Below, piece after piece: positions 36,285-47,874 of a stretch of DNA of 64,000 nt. The DNA lies in contig CM032233.1 in assembly GCA_019009955.1 (NCBI GenBank), positions 94,986,501-95,050,500 on the forward strand, in the 5' to 3' direction. Origin of the DNA: Riptortus pedestris (taxonomy: Eukaryota > Arthropoda > Insecta > Hemiptera > Alydidae). The position numbers and the translations under genes were made by a program. The notes beneath the pieces were generated by a model that saw only the letters and a list, made by a program, of their open reading frames with translations, searched no databases and was not told where the DNA came from. Each line of letters begins with the position of its first letter. The first letter of the stretch is position 1.

Positions 36285-38595
36285 ACCTGCGAAAACTTAG
36301 CAGATTTCCCTCGTGCGCCACGTATTCGCATTTATCTCAAAAACTAAAAGTCCGTCACGCAGGGGCTGGATAAACTAACCAGTTTTCCCTCGTGAAGTTT
36401 AACAGTAGATAAATCTAAATACCGGTGACACAACACCACCGTGAATATTAAGTAAGTAAATACAAACGATAACAAGAAACCTACCGACGGAAAGCATCTG
36501 AAATGTAAACAAACAATTCTGCCAACATCTTACCGTAAAGAAAAACAATTACTGTAATATATCTGAATATAACGTATTAATTTGATTGAAACCTATATCT
36601 AGTACTGTAATTTATAATGAATCAGAATAATTTTTATCTCAATCAATCAAATTTAAGAAGTCCAAAACCTTAATAGGGGAGGGGAGGTCATCAGAACATA
36701 TTTGCATGTATCTCGTATAATAAAGGTCTCTTGAAGATAATATGTAGCATATAAACTTGGAATGATGTGATTTATTACATAACGGAGTATTGTTTATGTA
36801 ACATGAGTAGAAGTGGGGGTTTGCTGAAGGCTGAAAACTGAAAAATGCAAGTATCTCAGTTAATAATCAAGATAGTGAATAAATGTACATAGTGACATTT
36901 ATAGAACATTAAGTTTGCAATAAGATTGGTCCCATACACCTTTTCGATCCGACGCATAATAACGGAGATATTAAGAATTTTCGAATTTCTCCCCCTCTAA
37001 CCCCCCCCCCCCGGTCCGAATTCAGCCGTTAACGAACATAATCTTTCTTTTTGTATGAAACCATTATATATCAAGTTTGGTAAAGATAAGATAAGACAAA
37101 GAGCTTTGACAGACAAATATATAAATAGATAGATAGAAGTACTTCATGATATAACAGCTTCTTGTTAATATGGTATGAGTAGTAATAGGGATTTACTGAA
37201 GGCCAAAAACAATAAAAGTCCGTCACGCAGGGGCTGCGTAAACTAAGCAGATTTCCCTCGCCATGTTTAACAATAGATAATTATACATGCTGGCAACACA
37301 ACACCACCGCGAATATTAAGTGAATAAATACAAACGATAATAAGAATTCTCCAGACGGGAAGAACCTGAAGCCTAAACAAACAGATGTGCCAACTTCCCA
37401 CAAGAAAGAAAAACAATTACTGAAATATATCAGAGTATAACATATTAATTTGCTTGAAAACTATTTACTATATCTAGTACTGTAATTTATAATGAATCAG
37501 AATAATTTTTATCTCAATCAAATTTAAGAAGTTCAAAAACATAAGACGTGAGGAGTAGGTCTCCAGAAGATATTTGCATATATGTTCTATAATAAAGGTC
37601 TCTTGAAAACAATATTCGGTATTTATGGTTCGAATAATGTGGTTTATTACATAACCGAGTATTGTTAGTTTAACATGAGTAGAAGTGGGGGTTTGCTGAA
37701 GGCTGAAAACTATAAAATCCAAATATCTCGGTTAATATTCAAGATACAGAAAATATGTATAGAACAATATTTATAGATCATTTAATTTTCAATATGACTG
37801 GTTCAATACAATGTTTCTATCCGACTTATGATTACGGATATATTTCGAATTTTCAAAGTCCCCCCTCTAACCCTCCCCCCCTTGCACTTGTCCAGTTTCA
37901 GCCACTAACGAAATTGATCTTCCTTTTTACATAAAGCGATGAAATATGGAGTGTGGTAACGATCAAACAAAAATTGCGACCTCATTTTCTTCATCTCCTG
38001 AGTAGGATCGATGGATATTTGAGAAAATGTTTCAAAAATCGCTTTATGAGTACGACCTCAATAGCTGATTTCCCTTGACGGAAATCTGCTAAAAAGTACA
38101 GTGAGAACAATATTAGATATTTAAGCTTCAAATGAAATACTTCATGATATAACAGCTTATTGTTAATAAGGCATAAATAGGAGTAGGGATTTACTGATGG
38201 CCGAAAACTAAAAAATGCAAATATCTCGGTTAATAATCAAGATAGTGAAAAAACTTATTTTATTTGCACTAAGAACTGCTCTATACACGATTTCGATACG
38301 AAGTAGAATAACGGAGATATTTGGAATTTTCGAAATTCCCCCTATAAACTCCCCCTCCCTTCTTATTGCCCCAATTTCAGCCGTTACCGAACTTGATCTT
38401 CATTATTACATAAAACGTTTAACTATCAAGTTTGGAAACGATCAGATAAAACTTCGGGCCGCTAGGGCGTTAACAGACAAATATATATATAGTTTTGAAG
38501 GGGCCTCATTTTCGTCATCTTCTGGGTAGGATTGATGGACATTTCAGGAAATTTTTCGAAAACCGCTCAATAACTGTTTTCCCATGAGGGACATC
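36285..38595 (+). mobile_element. Nested TACP cluster: A-type copy with two B-type insertions
   Basis: An A-type copy begins near CTTAGCAGATTTCCCTCGTG (36297) and is broken at about 36350 by a B-type copy (AAAGTCCGTCACGCAGGGGC ... AGACAAATATATAAATAG, to about 37135). About 75 bp of A-type body follow (ACTTCATGATATAACAGC), broken again at 37212 by a second B-type copy ending CTTGACGGAAATCTGCTAAA near 38093. The A-type body resumes (AGTGAGAACAATATTAG) and runs to about 38595. All pieces share one orientation. The first B copy lacks the 3' end. The core is only 3-5 TA units. Confidence 0.78.
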
Positions 38596-40715
38596 TGTTA
38601 CAAATTGTCAGTGTATTTCCAATTATGTAGACTCCCTTTCAACATCTTTTTCATCAAAGATTGATCAAGAATCAAAATTTTAAATTTTTCGTTCAGATGA
38701 ATAGAAAGCAAATAAGCACCTGTGACATTTGAAATAGGTACGACTATGGCCACCATTTTATCGCTAAATACCACGCAAAACAAAACAAAAAAACACGTGT
38801 TTCTTTATTTTTTGAGTAGTTTTAAAAAATGTGGAGTATACAGGACAAGCCGACTTTTGAACTAGGGCTTAATAGGTAAACCTAATTTTTTTAGTATCAA
38901 TAAATTCTGCAATCTGAAAGGTCTGGATGAGTGATACAACTTTTGGCCTTTGCCATTTTGAGTAGGCTCTAACGGTTTTAAAGACTAACTCCATACAGCT
39001 GATTTTGAAAATCAATGAAGAATCAAACTTTAAAAATTGTCATTCACATGAATAACTGGGAGTTTTGTCTAAGAATGCGTATCATACTAGTTAAAATACT
39101 TCCGTTAGCGAACCCTTTTCGATAATGCCACAGCGTATTTTCTCCTTACCCTCACTGAGTTCAACTAAAGTATTTATCGACACTGAAAAAAGAGATCTTC
39201 AGGTCACGCTAACACTCATTGTAATTTTAAAGGAAACTTTTTGCCTTCCTGGGCATTTATAACACTATACTTAAAATTAAAGTCAATGTAATATATCCTA
39301 TAACTTGAATTATCATAGGAATTAAATATATTAAGAGCTAGTGAGATTGTGTGGTGCTGGTGAACATAAGTTTTTATCCTATTGCCATGTTTTTATGTTT
39401 ATATTGACTTACGAGAATAGTTTTAAATTTATCATGCCCAAGAAAGGTGAAACGTTTGCTCTAAAACAGTAATGACTGTTGGTGAAATCAGAACATATCT
39501 TATTTTTAGTGCCTTAGACACAGCATATTTATTATGCTCCATGTTCGGTGAAACAATTCATTGTCCTCCCGTGAGATCTACCCAATGCCGCAGGCTACCA
39601 CATTCGAAAGCCAAGAGTTCAGCCATTTTCCAACCCTAATTTTCTTGATCTCTGCAATGCTAATTCTTTAAGACCTTCATAGGTACACATTACTTCGTTA
39701 ATTCTTCATCCATTTTTAGACTACGAATGAATATAATATCTAGGAATGTTGGATAGCCGCTGGGATAACATCTGAATCATTTTAATTGAATGCTGATTTG
39801 CAGTATCCAGCTTGAAATATCGTAACATGCCATGGTCTGGCAGGATATATTTCAGAATATCTCATGGTCATAAAGTAATAGGTGACTTCGGACTTTCCAC
39901 AACATTTGAGCGTTTAAGTGAGTATTTTAGTACAACAAAATCTATGCAAATTCTGCAAACGATTTTGTTCTTCACATAATTTATTTTTTCGAATTTCCGG
40001 CAGTCATCCCTCATTAGAACAACCAGCCAAGTGAGAAGTCAAGACAATCTAGCGACCTTAGGTCAAATTGGTTGGAAATGAGGTAGTATTTAGCATACTT
40101 ACACCCCATTAGCATAAATTAATTAATATTCCTAATAGTTGTATAAGCCTTTAAGAGAGCCGGGGGTGAAGGGGAGGGACGGAGCAGGTGTACGGATGTA
40201 GGGTCCGGCTCCTTGAGTAATTGTAAGACAATGTCCTGGGCAATGTACATTCATCGGCACCCGATCGCTCGACTAATTGTTAGTTCTCACAAAGGACTGA
40301 CAGTTGATATGTACAAACAGCTCTCGCCCTCAATGCCTCTCCTCTTTTCCCTTACTCATTCACTTCCTTACGCCCTCATTTTCTATTCATCCATTATTTT
40401 TAAACTCACCTGCCTCTCCTTTCGTCTTGAATGAAGCCCGAATAACGCTGTGATTCCGTATTATAATCACGGCTCGCTGATAGTGGAACGGTTATGTCCT
40501 GTTTCCTCACGTATCTCTCCTTCTTTCACATGAAAAATTATTTGTGGATCTTATATTAATGACACACCGGTAAGTATATTGGCATGGAAGTATTGTCTCA
40601 ATTTTTGGGACATAGAAATCAACATTCATTTAAATATACAAACACTGGGGGGGGGGGGGAATTCTGCACATTCATATCCCAGTTATTCACTTGACTTCAT
40701 TATATTACCCTGAAT
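38596..40715. other. Longest stretch without a recognisable repeat or gene
   Basis: About 2.1 kb. A weak direct repeat is present: AAGAATCAAAATTTTAAA near 38668 and AAGAATCAAACTTTAAAA near 39019, each followed by CATTC/GTTCA and ATGAAT. No open frame carries a recognisable domain. Purine-rich near 40155-40190, and G run at 40648-40659. Confidence 0.4.
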
Positions 40716-40721
40716 AAGAAA

Positions 40722-41185
40722 AAGTCCGTCACGCAGGGGCTGCGTTAACTAAGCAGATTTCCCACGTGCGTCACGTTTTTGCATTTATCTCAAAAATTAA
40801 AAGTTCAATGAGAGCAATATTTGGTATTTAAGCTTCAAATAAAGTGCTTCATAACATAATAGAATATTGTTAATATGAGATGAGTAGGAATGGGGGTTTA
40901 CTGAGGACCGAAAATGCAAATATCTCAGGTAATAATCAAGATAGTGAAACAATGTACATAACAACATTTATAGAACATTAAATCTGCAATAAGAATGGTT
41001 TTATACACTTTTTCGATCGATAATAACGGATATATTAAGAATTTTCAAAATTCTCTCCCTCTAATCCCCCCTCACCCTGGTCCGATTTCAGCCGTTAACG
41101 AACTTGATCTGTCTTTTTGCATAAAACGATTATATATCAAGTTTGGTAACGATAAGACAAAAATTGCGACCGCTAGAGCGGTAAC

Positions 41186-41237
<52 letters not shown>

Positions 41238-41361
41238 TTTTTAACAGACCTCATTTTGTCCTCTCCATGGTAGGATCGATGCTCATTTGAAGAAAAAAAT
41301 CGATAATCGCGTCATGAGTACGACCTCAATAGCTGATTTCCCCTAAGGGAAATCTGCTAAA
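40722..41361 (+). mobile_element. TACP copy, A-type, complete (~640 bp)
   Basis: Cap to cap: AAGTCCGTCACGCAGGGGC, TAACTAAGCAGATTTCCC, ACGTGCGTCACGTTTTTGC, ATGAGATGAGTAGGAATGGG, a C-rich tract, TCCGATTTCAGCCGTTAACG, ACCGCTAGAGCGGTAACAG, (TA)n 41189-41234, GTAGGATCGATGCTCATTTG, GACCTCAATAGCTGATTTCC, CCTAAGGGAAATCTGCTAAA. A good reference for the A subtype. It is followed directly by another copy's 5' cap. Confidence 0.9.
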
Positions 41362-41527
41362 TGTCCGTCACGCTCCCCGCCGCTAGGGCTGCGTAAACTA
41401 AGCAGATTTCCTTCGTGAAGATTAATCAAAGATAAACCTACATACCGCTAACACACCACCTTTCCCCTGCCGGCGGGGAGCGTCTCAAATGTAAACAAAC
41501 AGGCCTGCCAACGGCTCAGCGGAAATG
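41362..41527 (+). mobile_element. TACP B-type 5' fragment with an inserted inverted repeat
   Basis: The 5' cap GTCCGTCACG is followed by extra CTCCCCGCCG before GGCTGCGTAAACTAAGC. The segment CGCTCCCCGCCG (41371-41382) is exactly complementary to CGGCGGGGAGCG (41471-41482) in the same fragment, where other B copies have CCGGCGGAAAGCG-like sequence. Truncated at 41527 by the next element. Confidence 0.75.
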
Positions 41528-41998
41528 AGTATATCCTGATAACAAAAGAAACAGAATGACTAAGATAACCTACTCAAGTGAGAAGATTCTAAAGTGATAG
41601 CAATAACAGCGAAAAGCGATAAGCTGTTTTGAAATATTTTACCTGAAAATAATGAGTGGTCTCCCGTTAACAATCTAGAAATTTTATTTTAAATAATCAA
41701 GTGATTTTCTGTTAATTATGGTTTAACAATCGTTAATTATCACCACTTGGTGATCGTTTATTATTTAACACCACTTGGACAGCTACCTTGCAGAGTTCAT
41801 GTGGCAGACGACGTCTGAATGCCGATACTCTGCTACGTCGTCCAGTTTTGGTCTAACTGTAATTTATAATTACATTTTATCATACATTGTGCCATTCATA
41901 TATATTCTAGACGTGATATATTAATAATACAGAGTTTTTTTTTTTTAAATATGATTTTATAATCGTATAAAAATGGGTGGCCTCCCTATTTTCGATAA
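41528..41998. mobile_element. Rearranged copy of the long inverted-repeat element
   Basis: The first part (TGATAACAAAAGAAACAGAA to GAGTGGTCTCCCGTTAAC and an arm with TCTAGAAATTTTATTTTAAA) is in reverse orientation. From ATCACCACTTGGTGATCG onward it is in forward orientation (CTACCTTGCAGAGTTCATG, ATACTCTGCTACGTCGTCC) and ends GGGTGGCCTCCC ... TTTTCGATAAG. So two half-elements are joined in inverse order. Confidence 0.7.
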
Positions 41999-42082
41999 GT
42001 TCCTTAAACCTTTTGATTTGAGACATGTTAAGATTTGAATCATTGTGCTAAGACATCAACAAACTCTTTGATTTCTATGGTA

Positions 42083-43687
42083 AAATGGGGGGAAAAAAGT
42101 ATTTGCTCACCAGGTTTTTTTATAATAAATTATGAATGTAGGTATTAAAAAATTGTATAATGTAATAAATAAGAAATATATTTGAAACGGAATTAATACA
42201 TATATAACTCAAATGAAAAACATTTTGCTTAGTAGAATAAAACTTAAATATTACATAAATTGGAAAAATGTGGACCGTGGAAAAATGTATTTGCACACCA
42301 CACATTTTCTTCATTTTTTTTAAATTTAATATTTTGTATGTACTCTGATAGCGTTAATTACCGCTTGTAAACACCTAGGCGTTGAGTATACAATGTTTTA
42401 AATTAAATCTGGATTGATTTGTTCCCATTCTTGTACTGAAGGATGCTTGAGGTGGTGCCTACCTATTTGATGTTTTGAAACATTTTGGTCTAACGCACGC
42501 CATATTTTTTTAATTATAATCAAGTCTGGTGACTGTGGAGGACTGTGCAGTTGTTGACGAAAATGAAATATTAACCATTCTATAGTTTTATTGGGTGTAT
42601 TTTTTAGTTTCATTGGCTGTATGTGGAGGATCATTGTCCATCAAGAATACTAACAGATGCTGGATTCCCAATTTAGCTGCATTGGCTGAGAAGTTGCCCC
42701 GCAAAATACTCATATAACCTTCAGCATTTAATATACCTTCAATAGGTACAAAATTTACATTTCCGTTATAAGCTATGTATCCCCGAACCATTGCATCGTC
42801 ACCCCCATATTTCACAGTAATCCCAACATTTTGCTTTTTCAGTTCCTCATTTATCCCAGGCCAAATAGGCTTTCGTCCATCGGATCCAATAAAATTAAAC
42901 TTACTCTCATCAGAGAACTCCACATTTCCCCCAAAACTGACGGGCTTGTTAATTTATTCTCTAGCAAAAGAAAGTCTTTTTTCTGCGATTGTCTCACTAA
43001 TATAAAGTTTTTTTTCGGTGCCCTGCCACAAAGACCTTTAAAATTCAAAACATTTCTTACCGTTTTCATGCTGACATATGCCCCAGAAGTTGATTAGACC
43101 ATATTAGCTGGGGCCACCTGCATATTACATATGGATTTTTAAGAGCTTGAATTTTTATTTTGCTCTCCATTCTTTCAATAAGTACCTTGGGACGACCTTT
43201 ATGCCAACTATTTGCAGTTGAACCTCATTCTTTGTATCTCTTAATTACCTATCATACTTTAGAAAAATGAAGAACCAAGAAATCAGATATTTTGCGATAC
43301 GATTTTTGTTGGTTGCGAAATGAAATCACTTTTTCGGGAGAGGCAGGACTCAGTTCACTTGTTTTGGCATTTAAAAATATGTAGATCTTACATGATTGAA
43401 ATATTTTAGAATACTGACAAAAAAGAACAGGATTATACTCTAGGAAGTAAAAAAAAAACAAGTAAACAAACAGACCGTTGTAAAGAAAGAAAGTGTGAAA
43501 ATACTTTTTTCCTGGTATTTATCTTATTTTAAAATATTTTTTATATTATGATTAAGGCTTTCAATTGAATGTTTATTGTTATTTAAAAAGTTTTAGTTGT
43601 ATTTATTATTGGGTAAACTCAAATGAATTGTTTTCAATTTATTATTTAAAGAAAAAACGGGGTGTGCAAATACTTTTCCCCCCACTG
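42083..43687 (-). mobile_element. Tc1-family element with doubled (IR/DR) terminal repeats
   Basis: About 1.6 kb, the usual Tc1 length, flanked by TA on both sides (42081-42082 and 43688-43689). Outer repeats: left ATGGGGGGAAAAAAGTATTTG, right reversed AGTGGGGGGAAAAGTATTTG. A second, inner copy lies about 190 bp in on the left (CCGTGGAAAAATGTATTTGC, 42276-42295) and about 170 bp in on the right (GTGTGAAAATACTTTTTTCC, 43493-43512). This inverted/direct repeat layout is known from a subset of Tc1-type elements, where the transposase binds both copies. Transposase is on the minus strand and degraded. Confidence 0.88.
42398..43220 (-). pseudogene. Tc1-family transposase, frameshifted
   Basis: On the minus strand: KTVRNVLNFKGLCGRAPKKN (end of the bipartite DNA-binding region), then the catalytic domain MEFSDESKFNFIGSDGRKP (first Asp present), VKYGGDDAMVRGYIAYNG, FVPIEGILNAEGYMSILRGN, and LLVFLMDNDPPHTANETKK (second Asp present). 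After a frameshift near 42600 come QLHSPPQSPDLIIIKKIW and ending WEQINPDL. Tc1 proteins normally read SPDLNPIENLW here, so the third catalytic acid (E) is replaced by K. The N-terminal helix-turn-helix is partly recognisable in other frames up to about 43220. Frameshifts plus the lost acid make it inactive. Confidence 0.88.
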
Positions 43688-43689
43688 TA

Positions 43690-44505
43690 TAGAGAGCGTG
43701 GAATTTATAGAAGCTAAAAGAAGGAGCATTACCTTGATTTTAGTTAACTATTGGTAGTGACAAAGGTGATTTATTAGAAGTGTTAGGAACGAGTGGTGGG
43801 GGGTGGGAGAGGTGAGGGCTTAGAAGGCCCGATGTGACAATCTAATATCCCGGCCTTAACGTACTTTCCTACCTTAAGGATTAATAAGTTTATTCTCATT
43901 GAATTTTCGTTAAGTTCGCATCCCGACTAACCTCTTTACTCCGCTGCCCCATCTCGTTGACCTTGATACGGCCGATGATGACGACCGACGTTTTACCTCG
44001 GGAAAATTTACTCACGAAAAATAATAAAACGACTCACTAGCATAACAGATAACTTCAAGGCTTTTCAGAGCTTTAATGTTTGTACTAGCGGGGCTACTGT
44101 AATTTTAAGCAGTATTTTAGTACTTAATCCTCCAATATCGGGATAATCAAACATGGCTATTTATTCCAAAGCTGGGGTAATCAATATTAAAAAAAAGAAG
44201 AAAAACACTTAATTAAAGAATTAAGTATGGTCACTCACCGGTGAGTTGCTGACTGCACCGCTAAATCATCAAACACGACATTAAAATAAAATGAAATTAA
44301 ATATTAATTATGTAAAAGTTGAGTTAAAATAAAAGTAAGAATTTTTCGATAACAAGTAAACCAAAAAAAATAATAAGAATATAATATAAAAATATAAAGA
44401 AAAGAAAAAAAAGAAATAAAATTAGAATTAAAACACAACTGTTAAAAGAAAATCATTTCTATTACATTATCCTTTGGTTTTAGTTCCAGTAGATTTTCGA
44501 CCTTT
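43690..44505. other. No gene seen
   Basis: Unique, AT-rich, with an A-rich stretch 44340-44430. No motif recognised. Confidence 0.35.
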
Positions 44506-44506
44506 T

Positions 44507-44627
44507 AGCAGATTTCCCTCAAGTGAAATCAGCTATTGAGGTCGTACTCATGACGCGATTTTCCCTATTTCTTCAAATGTCCATCGATCCGACCTAGAAG
44601 ATGAAAAAAATGAGGTCCCTTCAAAAC

Positions 44628-44699
<72 letters not shown>

Positions 44700-45170
44700 C
44701 CTGTTACCGCTCTAGTGGTCGCAAATATTGTTTAATCGTCACCAAACTCGATATTTAGTTGTTTTATGTAAAAAGAAAGATCAAGTTCGTTAACGCCAGA
44801 AATCGGACCAGGGGTTTAGAGAGGAGGAATTTCGAAAATTCAAAATATCTCAATTACTATACGTCGGATTGAAAAATTGTATAGAAACAGTCTTATTGAA
44901 AATTAAATTATCTGTACATATTTTTATATACATCTATTCTTTATCCTGAATATTAACTGAGTTATTTGCATTTTTCAGTCTTCAGCCTTCAGCAAACCCC
45001 CACTTGTACTCATGTCATATTAACAATATGATATTATGTTATAAAGCGCTTTCTTTGGAGCCTAAATACCAAATATTGTTCTCATTGGACTTTTTCGGTT
45101 GTAAATACGTAACGCACGTGGGAAATATGCTTGGTCAACGCAGCCTCTGCGAGAAGGACTTTATTTAGCT
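44507..45170 (-). mobile_element. TACP copy, A-type, complete with long TA core
   Basis: 3' cap TTTAGCAGATTTCCCTC, ATTGAGGTCGTACTCATGAC, (TA)n 44637-44696, TACCGCTCTAGTGGTCGC, AAGTTCGTTAACGCC, TTTCGAAAATTCAAAATATC, TCAGTCTTCAGCCTTCAGC, CTCATGTCATATTAAC, TTGTAAATACGTAACGCACG, and 5' cap GGGAAATATGCTTGGTCAAC. Confidence 0.85.
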
Positions 45171-45189
45171 TGAGCAACCCCTTCGTGAC

Positions 45190-46915
45190 AGATTCTCATT
45201 GTTTAATGTTTTATCGGTACTAAACTATATTAAAGTAGTAAATGTTTAGATGTTTGAAATGTTTACCCGTAAACGGGTTTATAAACGAATCAATAAATTC
45301 GCTGATTAAGAAGGTACGACAGCAATCTAACAAACATTGGTGGCTAATGAAATGTTCGTTAGATATGAGATTTACTCCTAATTTTTATACATCATAATAG
45401 GTTGTTTGTATTTAATAAAGTAGAATTACAAAAGGAGAGATTTTAATATTATAAAAATTAACGCTCTGTTTAAATATGGCGGATCTTGGCAAGGGCGCTG
45501 TTCTCAGTTGGGGGTGAGTCATTAATGGTCTAAATTCCAGTGTTTTTCCCCACTCATCTAGGGGGAGGGGGGGGGTTGGTCCCCACTCAGTGTAGGAGGG
45601 AAGGGAGGGGGGTCCGGCCTAAGATACGCTTTAATTAATATAGGGTTCGGGAAAGACAATGAATTTATGGGCATGATATACACCCACCCCTCATAATATA
45701 TTCTTATTACTTGTAGCAAGGCTCGGGGGGAGAAAAAATTAAGACATCCCCTGAGCCGAGAGGGGGGGGGGTGCTCCCCCGATAAGAACTTAGCTCTAAT
45801 GACGTTCGAGCCAAGTTTTGATTGGTTTCTCCTTTTATTATCTGCCGTTTCCGAGCCAAGACCTTGCCAAGAATGATGGCCCCTATCAGACCACCAACCT
45901 CCCACTCTACACAACTCCATTATAGGGCAGATAAATAAATATTCAACCTCGACCTTATGATCTGATTCAATTTTCATTTGACTAAAAACTTTCTGTAATT
46001 TGTTTCAAACTTAATCTACTCTGCTTCCCTCATTTTTTTCCCTCTCCTTTTTTTCGGCAATTCATTTCTCTCTTAAGGAAATATATTAATTAAGAATAAG
46101 ATCCTTTCTTAGCACTAAATACTTCTTTATTCATCTCTCCTGCTGTGATGTTGTTAATAGGAATTTAAGTAAGCGGATCTGAAAGCCAGCTTTTTCTTTT
46201 CTTTTTTTTTTTTTCTAGGGCGAAGAAAATTGATAATCTTTCCTGCAAACTTAGCAACAACCCTTATTCCATCTAGCTCAAACAAACCGCGTAAGCCTAT
46301 AGCGCGGATATCATATGAAAGGATGTACGGTAAGATCGTCTGCTGTACTCAGAAAATTGAAAGACAAAATTATCGGGTATCAGTCAATTGTAAACAGGAC
46401 AAAAACAATCAGTCACGCCGCAGCCACTAATACTAAGCAGGTTTTTCTTGATATGGAATTAATCTCTGACGACCTCACACCATTTTATTTTCCTTATATC
46501 CCCTGAAGAAAACTTTAGACTTGCAATTTATATTAGATATGAAATTTTCATTGCTTTGAAAACAGTCTTGACGAAAACAAGCAGTTTTGCATAAAACAAG
46601 CTGTTTAGCTTAAAATGCATCATTCTAAAGTTTGTTCGGGTTGCTGACGAGTCACCGAATGGCGGTAACGATCAAAATCAAAGTCCCTTATCAATGAAAC
46701 TTATTTCAAGATATAGTCATTTATGACTTTTATGAAATTTGTTTCGAGTTGCACTTTCAGAACATAGTTACGTTTGGGATGACTTCCTTTCGATCAATCG
46801 GATCTCTTCAACTAGGCGTGAGCTACACGTGTGATTTCGCTCAAAGTACGCACTATGTTGAGATGAAAAGTTGTTTGACAAACGTTCGTATGACAAAAAT
46901 TCAAACGTCATGAGT
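45190..46915. other. No confident gene; purine/pyrimidine-rich and one exon-like stretch
   Basis: 45555-45790 is G-rich on this strand. The reverse 139-codon frame there is low-complexity Pro/Ser-rich and has no domain. A possible internal exon is listed separately at 46220-46329. Confidence 0.35.
46220..46329 (+). other. Weak candidate internal exon
   Basis: A 25-nt pyrimidine run ending TTTTTTCTAG (to 46219) is followed by 110 bp open in one frame (RRKLIIFPANLATTL, IPSSSNKPRKPIARIS...) and then GTAAGA (46330), a good donor match. No homologous protein is recognised and no partner exons were found. Chance is a serious alternative in such pyrimidine-rich DNA. Confidence 0.15.
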
Positions 46916-46920
46916 ACAAT

Positions 46921-47874
46921 AGTCCGTCACGCAGGAGCTGCGTAAACTAAGCAGATTTCCCACGTGAATTTTTATAATAGATAAACCTACATACTGCTAA
47001 CACAATAACACCGTGAATATTAGGTGAATAAATACAAACGGTAAAAAGAAATCTTTCCCCTACCGGCGGAAAGCGGCTCAAATGTAAACGAACAGGTCTG
47101 CCAACGGCTTTCAGTTATTCCGACACCGGAAATAAAAACAATAGCTCAAACAAATCAGAGTATAACATATTAATTCTATTGAAACGTTTGTACTATATCT
47201 ATTACTGTAATTTATAATGAATCAGAATAAATTTGATCTCAATCGATCAAATTTTAGTAGTTCAAGAATTTAAGACGGTGGGGAGGGGAGGTTACAAGTA
47301 CATATTTGCATGTATCTCGTATAAGAAAGGTCTCTGGGAAACTATATTTGGTATTTAAGCTTCGAATAATATGATTTATTATATAACAGAGTATTGTTCA
47401 CGAAACATGAGTAGAAGTAGGGGTGTACTATAAGCTGAAAATTAAAAAATGCAAATATCTCGGTTAATATTCAAGATAGGGAATAAATGTTTATAACAAT
47501 ATTTATAGTAATTTAAGTTGCCATAAGATTGGTTCTTTACACTTTTTCGATCTGAATTATAGTAACGGAGATATTTCGAATTTTCAAAATTCTCCCCTCC
47601 CCCCCTGGTCCGATTTCAGCCATTAACGAACTTGATATTTCTTTTTACATAAGACGACTAAATATCGAGTTCGGTAACGATTAAATAATAATTACAACCG
47701 CTAGAACGGTAACAGACAAATATATAGATAGACAGATATATACATACAGTTTTGAACGGACCTCATTTTCGTCATCTACTGGGTAGGATCGATGGACATT
47801 TGAAGAAAAATTTCGAAAATTGCGCCATGAGTACGACCTCAATAGCTGATTTCCCTGAAGGGAAGTATGCTAAA
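46921..47874 (+). mobile_element. TACP copy, B-type, complete (~950 bp)
   Basis: AGTCCGTCACGCAGGAGC, CTAAGCAGATTTCCCACG, B-type half (TAATAGATAAACCTACATAC, ACCGGCGGAAAGCGGC, TCTATTACTGTAATTTAT), TTGCATGTATCTCGTATAAG, CATGAGTAGAAGTAGGGG, C tract, GTCCGATTTCAGCCATTAAC, CCGCTAGAACGGTAACAG, a TA/GA core (47719-47747), GGGTAGGATCGATGGAC and CCCTGAAGGGAAGTATGC. A good reference for the B subtype. Confidence 0.88.

Noticed and set aside
38661..39055. Weak direct repeat around AAGAATCAAA..TTTAAA
   Set aside because: Too short and diverged to support an element without alignment.
45558..45977. 139-codon reverse frame
   Set aside because: Pro/Ser-rich low complexity caused by G runs on the plus strand.
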